DNA of 64,000 nt from positions 496,001-560,000 of the forward strand of contig CBDCBO010000005.1 of NCBI GenBank assembly GCA_965214335.1, in the 5' to 3' direction. Made by a program: the position numbers and the translations under genes. Position 1 is the first letter of the stretch. Each line of letters begins with the position of its first letter. Source of the DNA: Velthaea sp965214335. Lineage in GTDB: Bacteria > Vulcanimicrobiota > Vulcanimicrobiia > Vulcanimicrobiales > Vulcanimicrobiaceae. Of the stretch, positions 1 through 7,104 are shown piece after piece. A model generated the notes under the pieces. The model was not told where the DNA came from, did not search any database, and worked only from the letters and a program-made list of their open reading frames with translations.

Positions 1-863
1 TCGGCACGATCTGGCTTGGTACCTGGGGCGTCTTGTCGGTGGTGTTGTTCGCCGCCGGCTTTATCGTACAGTTGGCATCGGGTATCGCCTCGATGAACGG
101 CAATGTGCTCGAGTACGCTCGTCACTTTGCCAACATACAGTTGCTGCCGCCCGACGGACTGGGCATGGCACGCTCGCTGGCCGCGGGCGGCTATTGGCAG
201 ATCAACGTGCTGCTATGGGCCGGAGCCGTGACCTGCTGGGCCGGACGTTGCTGGGAACGGCTGCTGCGTTTTAGCTGGCGCCCATATTTGTTCTTCGCCT
301 GGTTATCGGCGATTCTGCTAACGAGCACCATTTGGGTCTTCCGCCCGATCCTGATGGGCACGTGGGCCGAGGCGCCGGGCATGGGTCTCAACGCCGATAT
401 CGACTGGGCGCAAAATTTTAGTGTTCTGTGGGGCAACCTGTACTATAACCCATGGCACCAGTTAGCGATCTTCTTTTTGTTCGGATCGACGATGCTGTGG
501 GGGATGCACGGCGCGACAATTTTGGCGACGTCCGCCGAGGGCAGTCATCACGAAGTCGCCGAGATCAAAGACATGCACTCCGGCTCGCACAAATCGATGC
601 TGTTTTGGCGCTGGACGATGGGATTCAACGCGAATCCCAAGACGATTCACGATTGGATTTGGTGGTTCTCCGTCGGCGTCGTCGTGAGTTCGGCGATCGG
701 TATCATCAGCACGGGTTGGATCACGAACGATTGGTACGCTTGGGGCGTCGATAATGGGACGGTCGCACAATACGGTCCGATGACGCGCAGCGCAATCAAC
801 CAGCGACCGAACCAAGTCAAACTCGAACTTCCCATTTACATGCCGCAACCGGTGAACCGCTAA
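1..863 (+). CDS. pufM: Photosynthetic reaction centre M subunit (PufM), 5' end cut by window edge
   Basis: This is the M subunit of a type-II (quinone-type) reaction centre, an inner-membrane pigment protein. The reading frame is open from base 3, so the start lies outside the window and about 287 residues remain. Aligned by eye to purple-bacterial PufM it keeps the special-pair histidine in YYNPWH (codon 456-458, M202 equivalent), the iron ligands His in GMHG (507-509, M219), Glu (552-554, M234) and His in IHDW (648-650, M266), and the FWRWTMGFN block. Two pocket residues differ: the M182 accessory-pigment histidine is Asp (396-398) and the M210 tyrosine is Phe. The stop overlaps the pufC start (TAATG). 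pufL should lie just upstream, outside the window. Identity is near certain. Confidence 0.96.
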   Translation, partial: GTIWLGTWGVLSVVLFAAGFIVQLASGIASMNGNVLEYARHFANIQLLPPDGLGMARSLAAGGYWQINVLLWAGAVTCWAGRCWERLLRFSWRPYLFFAWLSAILLTSTIWVFRPILMGTWAEAPGMGLNADIDWAQNFSVLWGNLYYNPWHQLAIFFLFGSTMLWGMHGATILATSAEGSHHEVAEIKDMHSGSHKSMLFWRWTMGFNANPKTIHDWIWWFSVGVVVSSAIGIISTGWITNDWYAWGVDNGTVAQYGPMTRSAINQRPNQVKLELPIYMPQPVNR

Positions 864-1849
864 TGACTATCAAGCGCATCCTTGGGCCGCTCGTCATCAT
901 CTGCACGCTCGCACTCGCCGGCTTCGTGCAGCCGCTGCTCGACAAAGCGCGCGCCGCGGATGCAACCCAAGCGCAAGTGAACAGCATGCCCGGTCCGGCC
1001 GCGCCGGCCTCCGACACCGCGACCACGACACCCCATCTGTCGTCCTCGCTCGGAACGGAGAACGGCGGGCAGATCCCGGCCGAGGCGCTAAAAGGTTACG
1101 GGCCGGTCGATCAGGCGGCACCGTTGGATTTTTCCGACCAACCCAAGACGGTGCCGCGCAACTATGTCGGCGGTCGACTCTACAACGTGCAAGTCCTCAA
1201 GCAGTATTCGTACGTTCAGCTGCTCGGTCAGATGAACTACTACACAACGGCGCTCGGCGTGCAGTGCACGTACTGTCATAACGTCCAGAATTTCGCGTAT
1301 GACACGGCGACGAAAAGGATTGCACGCACGATGCAGATTATGTCTAACGAAGTCGGAAAATCGTGGATCACTCCGGTGAAGCAAGATTACCCGAACTATG
1401 CGGTAAATGGTGCCGTCGGTTGCGTAACGTGTCATCGGGGCGCACCGCGAATGGGTGTTTCATGGAACGTCGTGCCGGTGCAGTTTTTGGACTATAAGTA
1501 TAAGTCTACCAAGCAAGCCGGATATGCGGTTAACTCGATGTATTCCGCCGCCCGTTCGCTGGGTGTGAACTGTTTGTTCTGTCACAACAGCGCCGACTTC
1601 ATCACGCTGCAGTATTATCCGACGAATCAGATCGCGCATCGCATGTGGGCGATGGTCGACAAGATCAACCACCAGTATCTACCGTCGAATATTAAAGCGG
1701 TAACATGCTATACGTGTCACCAGGGAGCAAAGTGGCCGCAAGCCTTGGTGACCGCTGGTTTGGATCAAGCTCCGGCGGAAGCGACCGCTGCACATCCCGA
1801 GGTTCACTTGAATCCGGGAGCTCATCTCGCGTCGGGGGCGTCTCGCTGA
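863..1849 (+). CDS. pufC: Reaction-centre tetraheme cytochrome c (PufC)
   Basis: This periplasmic electron donor re-reduces the photo-oxidised special pair. Its 328 residues contain exactly four CxxCH haem sites (CTYCH, CVTCH, CLFCH, CYTCH), arranged as two similar halves as in the PufC family. The N-terminus has one hydrophobic segment (about residues 7-22) without a lipobox cysteine, so the protein is probably anchored by an uncleaved helix rather than as a lipoprotein as in Blastochloris viridis. An Ala/Pro/Thr-rich linker (about 35-70) precedes the haem domain. Met residues in helices before the first and third haem sites are candidate axial ligands. The ATG overlaps the pufM stop, so translation is probably coupled. 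The next gene starts immediately after the TGA. Confidence 0.95.
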   Translation: MTIKRILGPLVIICTLALAGFVQPLLDKARAADATQAQVNSMPGPAAPASDTATTTPHLSSSLGTENGGQIPAEALKGYGPVDQAAPLDFSDQPKTVPRNYVGGRLYNVQVLKQYSYVQLLGQMNYYTTALGVQCTYCHNVQNFAYDTATKRIARTMQIMSNEVGKSWITPVKQDYPNYAVNGAVGCVTCHRGAPRMGVSWNVVPVQFLDYKYKSTKQAGYAVNSMYSAARSLGVNCLFCHNSADFITLQYYPTNQIAHRMWAMVDKINHQYLPSNIKAVTCYTCHQGAKWPQALVTAGLDQAPAEATAAHPEVHLNPGAHLASGASR

Positions 1850-2530
1850 TTGGACCTTTTCTGGAGTTTGCCTGATTCACGAGACTTCGCCGGACTGACG
1901 ACGCCGCTGGACGATCTGTTCGGCGGCGCGCAGTGCCGTAAGTTCGATGCCGGCGCCTCGATCTCCGATCCGGAGCTCGCGCCGGCACGTGCCTTTCGCT
2001 GCGTTTCCGGCACGATCAAAGTAACGAAGCTGCTCGCGAGCGGTCGCGAGATCCTCATCACCATTCTGCAAACCGGGTCGGTCTGGAGTGACCGGGCGGT
2101 ACTCAACGGCTACTGGAAAGACGTATTCGTTGAAGCAATGGAAGCTAGCGAAGTCGTTTCGGTCGATGCTGCGGCATTCGAACGCATCGTCCGCTCGTCG
2201 CCGGACTTGTTGGCGAAATTCATGCTGCGCATCTCCGAGCAAGTTTCCGACGCGCTGACGCTACTCGACGACTTCCGGGGTCGCGATGTCGCTTCGCGCC
2301 TGGCCCGCGTGCTGGTTCGCTTCTCCAAACAATACGGCGTGCCGACCGAGCGCGGCGTTCGGATCGAGCTGCCGGTGACCCATCAGGATCTGGCCAATAT
2401 GATCGGCACGGCGCGCGAAACGGTCTCGCGGAACATGGCGCGCTTCCGTCAGCAAGGCTATGTCAAAGACGGCCATGCCGCGACGCTCGAAATCCTCAAC
2501 CTCGATTCCCTCGAAGCACTTATCGTCTAG
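1850..2530 (+). CDS. Crp/Fnr-family transcriptional regulator
   Basis: This 226-residue regulator has an N-terminal cyclic-nucleotide-binding-type beta-roll (about 20-120), a dimerisation helix (about 125-155) and a C-terminal winged HTH (about 160-215). The recognition helix reads ARETVSRNMAR and keeps the R-E-T-V-x-R pattern with which E. coli CRP contacts GTGA half-sites. No FNR-type N-terminal cysteine cluster is visible, so oxygen sensing through 4Fe-4S is unlikely and the ligand is unknown. The TTG start directly follows the pufC stop. GTGA-N6-TCAC palindromes lie before bchF, bchX and bchN, and I infer that this protein binds them. It is followed by a hairpin terminator, so it is probably the last gene of a puf transcript. 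Confidence 0.9.
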   Translation: MDLFWSLPDSRDFAGLTTPLDDLFGGAQCRKFDAGASISDPELAPARAFRCVSGTIKVTKLLASGREILITILQTGSVWSDRAVLNGYWKDVFVEAMEASEVVSVDAAAFERIVRSSPDLLAKFMLRISEQVSDALTLLDDFRGRDVASRLARVLVRFSKQYGVPTERGVRIELPVTHQDLANMIGTARETVSRNMARFRQQGYVKDGHAATLEILNLDSLEALIV

Positions 2531-2567
2531 TAAGAATGTTGTTCCGGCCGGCTGGATGCGGCCGAAG

Positions 2568-2601
2568 CAGAGCCGGTCGGCGACCGGCTCTGTTGTCGTT
2601 T
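2568..2601 (+). terminator. Hairpin terminator after the Crp/Fnr gene
   Basis: A perfect 11-bp stem, CAGAGCCGGTC (2568-2578) with GACCGGCTCTG (2582-2592), has a 3-nt loop. It is followed by a T-rich but interrupted tract (TTGTCGTTT). It lies 38 bp after the regulator stop and just before the bchF promoter, a sensible place to end the puf transcript. The imperfect U tract lowers certainty. Confidence 0.7.
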
Positions 2602-2604
2602 GCG

Positions 2605-2648
2605 GGTGACCGCTATCACCGTGCGGCCGGCCCGCCGGAACTACGATA
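2605..2648 (+). promoter_or_regulatory. Crp-type operator and -10 box of the bchF promoter
   Basis: The palindrome GGTGACCGCTATCACC (2605-2620, centre 2612.5) is followed by TACGAT (2642-2647), a plausible sigma-70 -10 hexamer. With a start site about 7 nt after the hexamer (near 2654), the palindrome centre is at about -41.5, the class-II CRP activator position. No -35 hexamer is recognisable, as expected for an activator-dependent promoter. The same arrangement with identical spacing precedes bchX. Confidence 0.75.
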
Positions 2649-2668
2649 GGCCCGGAGGGACAGGTCCG

Positions 2669-3136
2669 GTGGCACACGGCAATTCCGATCAAATTCGCGC
2701 TCGCCGCGCAGCGAGCCAATGGACGAAAATTCATCCAATCTTCGCGCTGGGTCAGCTCCTGGCGTTTTGCATAAGCGTCGGCCTGCTCGTCGGCTATTTC
2801 CGCGGCGTCGTGTCGTTTGACGTTGTGCACGAGTCGGTGCTGGTCAAGGTCGCGTTGATGATCGGTGCAATCGTGACCGGCGCGCTGTGGGAAAAAGACG
2901 TGTTCGGCAAATATTGGTTCGCACCCGAGTTCATGGGTGAGGACACGATGACGGTCAACGTCTTCATCTTACACATCGGCTATTTGGTCATGGTCGTGGC
3001 CCATCCCGAGAATTTGACCGCCCAAATCGGCACGCTCATCGTTGCGTACGGCGTGTATATCGCCAACGTCGCGCAGTATGTGTTACGAACGGTGCAAATG
3101 GGGAAGCACGTGCCGGTTCGCGTCCGCTCGCGGTGA
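2669..3136 (+). CDS. bchF: 2-vinyl bacteriochlorophyllide hydratase (BchF)
   Basis: BchF hydrates the C3 vinyl group of chlorophyllide to 3-hydroxyethyl in the bacteriochlorophyll a pathway and is membrane-associated. I use the GTG at 2669 because it follows GGAGGGA (2654-2660) by 8 nt. This gives 155 residues, near the family's usual length; a longer in-frame extension to 2600 would run back across the promoter. The protein has four hydrophobic segments and the family signature TGALWEKDVFGKYWFAPEF. It overlaps bchC by 4 nt (GTGA) and forms a bchFC operon behind the Crp-type operator. Confidence 0.92.
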   Translation: MAHGNSDQIRARRAASQWTKIHPIFALGQLLAFCISVGLLVGYFRGVVSFDVVHESVLVKVALMIGAIVTGALWEKDVFGKYWFAPEFMGEDTMTVNVFILHIGYLVMVVAHPENLTAQIGTLIVAYGVYIANVAQYVLRTVQMGKHVPVRVRSR

Positions 3137-4092
3137 GCAGCGGCGCGCAAGCCGTCGTGTTCGCGCAAGCGGGCCAACTTGAATTCCGTCCGGTCACCCT
3201 GCGCGAGCCGGCGGCTGACGAAGTCGTCGTCGACACGCATTTTTCGTCGATTTCGGCCGGCACTGAACGGCTTCTGTTTGACGGCCGGCTGCCGCCCATT
3301 CCGCATCTGCGCTATCCGCTCGTCCCCGGCTATGAAGCTGCCGGCGTGGTCCTGCATGTGGGTAGCGCCGTGACCGACGTCGTGCCGGGCGATGCCGTCT
3401 TCGTCGGCGGCAGCATGTGTTTCACCGACGTCGCGGCGGCCTTTGGTGGCCAGGCATCGCGGTTGATCAAAAAGGCCGCGCAAGTCGTTCCACTGCACGG
3501 CATTCCGCTGGCACATGCGCCCCTCTTGGCCCTGGCGGCAACCAGCCTCCACGGCGTTCGGCGGCTGGGCGACGTGCACGGTAAACGCGTCGCGGTTGTC
3601 GGCATGGGTGCGATCGGGCAGTTCGCGGCGCGCTTCATCGCGGCACTCGAACCGTCGGCGCTCTACGAGGTCGACACGAACTCCGCTCGCCTCGGCCACA
3701 TTGCCGGCGCAACTTCCGTTAACGCAACGGAGCAGAGTCTGGCCCAGGCTGCCGGCGAACCACTCGATTTCATCATCGAAGCGACCGGCAAGTCGGAGAT
3801 GATCGGCGTCTGCGCGAGTGCGCTGCGCTCGGGCGGCGCCATCGTGCTGCTCTCCTACTACGACGTGCTCACCACGCCGTTCGTCGATCTGTTCCGTAAG
3901 GAAGCGACGTTGCTCGTGGCCCGTGAATGGACGCATCCCGATCTGCTGGCCGCCCGCGATCACATCGCCGCTGGGCGCGTCACCATCGCCGACCTCGCGC
4001 AACACGCCTTTCCAATCGCCAATTACGAAGCCGCGTATAAGACGGCATTCGAAGACCCGACAACCTTGAAAGTCATTCTTAGCTGGTCGTAG
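3133..4092 (+). CDS. bchC: Chlorophyllide a 3-hydroxyethyl dehydrogenase (BchC)
   Basis: BchC oxidises the 3-hydroxyethyl group to the 3-acetyl group of bacteriochlorophyllide a using NAD. The 319-residue protein is a medium-chain dehydrogenase-like fold. A GroES-like N-terminal part has the BchC-typical FSSISAGTERLLFDG region. A Rossmann domain from about residue 150 carries the nucleotide loop VVGMGAIGQ. The catalytic-zinc ligand set of ordinary alcohol dehydrogenases is not evident, as is usual for BchC. The GTG start overlaps the bchF stop. The next gene, bchX, has its own promoter and operator after a 123-bp gap. Confidence 0.93.
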   Translation: MSSGAQAVVFAQAGQLEFRPVTLREPAADEVVVDTHFSSISAGTERLLFDGRLPPIPHLRYPLVPGYEAAGVVLHVGSAVTDVVPGDAVFVGGSMCFTDVAAAFGGQASRLIKKAAQVVPLHGIPLAHAPLLALAATSLHGVRRLGDVHGKRVAVVGMGAIGQFAARFIAALEPSALYEVDTNSARLGHIAGATSVNATEQSLAQAAGEPLDFIIEATGKSEMIGVCASALRSGGAIVLLSYYDVLTTPFVDLFRKEATLLVAREWTHPDLLAARDHIAAGRVTIADLAQHAFPIANYEAAYKTAFEDPTTLKVILSWS

Positions 4093-4108
4093 CCCGGCGG
4101 TTCGATGG

Positions 4109-4152
4109 GGTGACGACTATCACCGTCGCTTCCGGGTAACCCGTCTACGATA
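4109..4152 (+). promoter_or_regulatory. Crp-type operator and -10 box of the bchX promoter
   Basis: The palindrome GGTGACGACTATCACC (4109-4124, centre 4116.5) is followed by TACGAT (4146-4151). The centre-to-hexamer distance (29.5 bp) is identical to the bchF promoter. The predicted start site near 4158 puts the operator centre at about -41.5. A 58-nt leader then precedes the bchX start. Confidence 0.75.
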
Positions 4153-4215
4153 CGCTCGAAGGCTAATGTCCGCGTGACAAACGTTTTGGACGGCCCCAGA
4201 ATAAGGTGATTCGGC

Positions 4216-5235
4216 ATGGGCGTAAGCAAAAACTCGACCGTCGCCATTTACGGAAAAGGCGGGGCCGGTAAATCGTTCCTTACCAGCATGACGGCCAAGA
4301 CGCTCACCGAGCGCGGGTTCAAGGCGCTCCAAATGGGCTGCGACCCTAAGCACGACAGCGTCGTCACGCACTTCGGCGGCGCGCTCATCCCGACAGTACT
4401 GGGCACGTGGGCCCAGTATGAAAAAGAAGGCCGCGCCGACGACCTGGCGCCCGAGCACATCATCTTCAAGGGCAACGGGGTCTACTGCATCGAGCTAGGC
4501 GGACCCGAATCAGCGCGCGGCTGCGGCGGCCGTGGCATCACCTTCGGTTTTTCGCTGCTCGAGAAGTGGGGCTTATCGGAGTGGAACTTCGATTACATGC
4601 TGCTCGACTTCTTGGGCGACGTCGTGTGCGGCGGCTTCGGTACGCCGATCGCGCGCTCGATGGCCGACAAGCTCATCATCGTGTGCAGCAACGAAGGCCA
4701 GTCGATGTACGCCGCCAACAACATCGCCTCGGCGGTCCGCTATTTCGCCGAACAGGGTGGCAAAACGCGGTGCTTAGGCCTGGTCGTCAACAAAGACGAC
4801 GGCAGCGGCAAGGCGCAGGCCATGGCCGGCTGGCTCGGTATCCCCGTCATTGCTTCGATGCCGCTCATTCCGCAAGATCAGGTCATGGTCGACGGCATTC
4901 CGCACCCGTCCGTTCGCGCCGCCGTCGACAAGGTGATCGCGGCGATCGACGATCTGGAAGCGGTCACTCCGAATCGAGTCGACTTCGTCGAGTTCATGAT
5001 GCACCTTTCGGGCAACGCTTCCGAGATGGACGGCACTGCGGTCACCGCCGACGAGTTGTGGTCGCTGCCCGAAGTCGTTCCGAAAGCGGAACGCCCGCTC
5101 GTGCTTGCCGGCATTCCCAACGGTGGGCGTTTAGATCATCGCTATGTTGAAGCTGAGGACGATCGCGATCGGATGCTGGTGCCGACTGTCGTGTCGGTGG
5201 GTGGAGGGAATGTTCCGGCTGCTGATTGGGGATGA
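4216..5235 (+). CDS. bchX: Chlorophyllide a reductase iron protein subunit (BchX)
   Basis: BchX is the ATP-dependent, NifH-like reductase component of chlorophyllide a oxidoreductase. It passes electrons to BchYZ for C7=C8 reduction of the chlorin ring. Its 339 residues contain the P-loop YGKGGAGKS near residue 12 and the two cluster-ligand cysteines in ARGCGGRG and GDVVCGGFG. The MLLDFLGDVVCGGFGTPIAR and VVNKDDGSG motifs favour BchX over BchL. ATG with AAGGTGA 6 nt upstream fixes the start. A C-terminal tail of about 60 residues after the core is poorly recognisable. It is first in the bchXYZ group, but an unusual 543-bp non-coding gap follows before bchY. Confidence 0.93.
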   Translation: MGVSKNSTVAIYGKGGAGKSFLTSMTAKTLTERGFKALQMGCDPKHDSVVTHFGGALIPTVLGTWAQYEKEGRADDLAPEHIIFKGNGVYCIELGGPESARGCGGRGITFGFSLLEKWGLSEWNFDYMLLDFLGDVVCGGFGTPIARSMADKLIIVCSNEGQSMYAANNIASAVRYFAEQGGKTRCLGLVVNKDDGSGKAQAMAGWLGIPVIASMPLIPQDQVMVDGIPHPSVRAAVDKVIAAIDDLEAVTPNRVDFVEFMMHLSGNASEMDGTAVTADELWSLPEVVPKAERPLVLAGIPNGGRLDHRYVEAEDDRDRMLVPTVVSVGGGNVPAADWG

Positions 5236-5778
5236 GGGTGGGGGAGCGGGGAGTGGGCGTCATTGGTTGCGCGGGGACGCCCGCAATTTTACATCCATGT
5301 AAAATTGCTGCTGCCAAAAATTTCGCTCTCGCCCTCCGGGCTACGCGAAATTGTTTGAGCCCCCGCTTCACCAACGACGCCCACTCCCCGCTCAGCCATG
5401 CTCCGAACAAGCATCGGCAGCCGCAACAAAAAATAGCAAAGCGAGAGCCGGCAGCGCCGTTCGGAAATTGCATTACCTCGGCTGCGCATCATCGTCGGCC
5501 CAAGCGGATGCCGAAGGTGGCTTTCGGAGACACAAATACGCCGGCGGCGCGTTTGGGTTTTTTTTCCGTTAGCCACACGTTGAAGAAAAACGCTTTCCCC
5601 CGCATCCCGACGCAAAAATCAAGCGCGCACGCAGCACGAGTGTCGCAGCGCTACGTCGCCGGCCGGCGCTCCTGCGATGTTGCTGGGGGGGAGGCGACCG
5701 CCTCCGCCTCAGCACCAACCCCAGCGCGGCGCTCAACGATACAAGACATGACGAACGCGGCGGCGTTTTGGAGACGAG
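5236..5778 (+). other. Non-coding structured gap between bchX and bchY
   Basis: These 543 bp split an otherwise compact bchXYZ operon. Open frames here have no recognisable protein character and no consistent start signal, so I call no gene. The first 150 bp form a large nested palindrome (separate entry). The rest contains A-runs and a T-run (TTTTTTTT near 5562), uncommon in this GC-rich window. The bchY ribosome site GGAG (5770-5773) closes the gap. Possible roles are a structured RNA, a processing or attenuation site tuning bchX against bchYZ, or a decayed mobile repeat. Confidence 0.6.
5244..5393. repeat. Nested palindromic element with 23-bp arms
   Basis: The outer arms, 5244-5266 (begins GAGCGGGGAGTGGG) and 5371-5393 (ends CCCACTCCCCGCTC), are inverted repeats matching at 22 of 23 positions. 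Inside them lie two further hairpins. GCAATTTTACAT (5283-5294) pairs perfectly with ATGTAAAATTGC (5297-5308) across a 2-nt CC loop. AATTTCGC (5319-5326) pairs with GCGAAATT (5345-5352). The whole could fold as a three-way structure in RNA or as a cruciform in DNA. I saw no second copy in this window. Confidence 0.8.
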
Positions 5779-7104
5779 ATGAGTAAACAGGCTTCTTCGA
5801 TGTGTCCGGCGTTTGGAGCTGTTCGGAATTTGCTGCGCATGGAAGATGCGATGCCGATCGTGATTTCTTCGGGAGACGGGTGTCTGTATGGGCATACGTT
5901 CGTAGCGCACTTTTATGTCGCGAACCGGCCGGTGTTTTCACCGGGGGTGAGTTCGGAAATTTGGGCTAAGGGATCCGTTTTCGACGAGCTCAAGGCGATG
6001 GTGCATGAGATGGCGGAGCAGCATCAGCCGTCGATCATCCCGATTTGTTCGCTGTGTGTTTCCGATACGGTCGGGCTGCCGTTCGATCTGTTGCCCAAAC
6101 AAATCGGTAATACGGAAGTCATCTATGTGCCGTTGCCGGCATACAGCGTGCATACGCACGCGCGGGCGAAGGATATCGTCGTTGATTCGCTGGTGTGGCG
6201 TTTGCCGCCGCAACGCAAGGCGCGGGCGGGAGTTAATTTGATTGGGGAGCTGTTTCCGAGCGATCCGATCAAGATCGATGAAGTGTTGCGGCGGATCGGG
6301 ACGCATGTGAACACGCACGTGCCGGGGCCGCGCTGGTCGGATTATGTGGCGATGGTCGATGGAGCGCTCAATGCGCCGGTGCACCCGTTTTATTCCGAAA
6401 GCGTCAAGCGCATGAAGATGAAGCAGGGGCTGCCGTTCATCGAAGGCGCGCCGGTGGGGATCGATGGAACGTATGCGTGGATTCGCAGCGTCGGAGCGGC
6501 GCTGAACTTGGATGCGGCGACGGTTGAGGCCGTTGCGGTTGAGGAGCGCGATAAGGTCGTTACCGCCATGGCGGATTATCCGCTGCACGGGCTGACGTTC
6601 ATGGTGGCGGGCTATGAAGGGCACGAATTTCTGCTCGTGCGGCTGCTCATCGAGGCGGGTGCGAAGGTGCCGTATTTATCGACTGCGGTGAATGCGAATC
6701 CGTTGGCGCGTCAAGAGGAGGCGTGGTTGCGCGAGCACGGGTGCACGGTGTTGTATGGTGCGAACTTCGATGATGAGATTGGGGCGCTCGAGGATCATCC
6801 GTACGACTGCGTGATCGGGACGACGCCGCTGTGCGCGCACGCGAAGGAGTTGGGAATTCCGTCCATCTATTACACCAACGCGATGGCGACGCGCTCGCTC
6901 ATGTTTGCGCAGGGCGCGAGTGATATCTTGTCGTTGATGCTCTCGACCTATCGCGGTAAGGCGCGCTACCATAAGATCGCGAGTTTCTTTAGCGAGAGTG
7001 GAACGCCGCAGCGGAGTTATTCGGGTTGGGCGCCGAAGATCGATCTTACCGAGCATCTGATTGCGAATCAGGCGTTTGTGCCGGTCGATGGAGCCGGGGC
7101 CTGA
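5779..7104 (+). CDS. bchY: Chlorophyllide a reductase subunit Y (BchY)
   Basis: BchY is one half of the NifDK-like BchYZ catalytic component, which receives electrons from BchX and reduces chlorophyllide. The protein is 441 residues. Likely cluster-ligand cysteines appear in SSMCPAFG (residue 9), GDGCLYG and CSLCVSD. Other BchY signatures are FDLLPKQIG, LIGELFPSDP, VAGYEGHEFLLVRLL and CVIGTTPL. ATG 5779 is preceded by GGAG at 6 nt. Its stop overlaps the bchZ start (TGATG). Codon choice appears richer in GGG, TTG and GTG than in bchX, by eye only. Confidence 0.93.
   Translation: MSKQASSMCPAFGAVRNLLRMEDAMPIVISSGDGCLYGHTFVAHFYVANRPVFSPGVSSEIWAKGSVFDELKAMVHEMAEQHQPSIIPICSLCVSDTVGLPFDLLPKQIGNTEVIYVPLPAYSVHTHARAKDIVVDSLVWRLPPQRKARAGVNLIGELFPSDPIKIDEVLRRIGTHVNTHVPGPRWSDYVAMVDGALNAPVHPFYSESVKRMKMKQGLPFIEGAPVGIDGTYAWIRSVGAALNLDAATVEAVAVEERDKVVTAMADYPLHGLTFMVAGYEGHEFLLVRLLIEAGAKVPYLSTAVNANPLARQEEAWLREHGCTVLYGANFDDEIGALEDHPYDCVIGTTPLCAHAKELGIPSIYYTNAMATRSLMFAQGASDILSLMLSTYRGKARYHKIASFFSESGTPQRSYSGWAPKIDLTEHLIANQAFVPVDGAGA

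Noticed and set aside
4216..5235. First read as BchL (protochlorophyllide reductase iron protein)
   Set aside because: The motifs ELGGPESARGCGGRGI, LLDFLGDVVCGGFGTPIAR and VVNKDDGSG, and adjacency to BchY/BchZ-type genes, fit BchX better.
5226..5786. 186-aa open frame across the bchX-bchY gap
   Set aside because: It runs through the nested palindrome, has no ribosome site and no recognisable protein features, and overlaps the bchY start.
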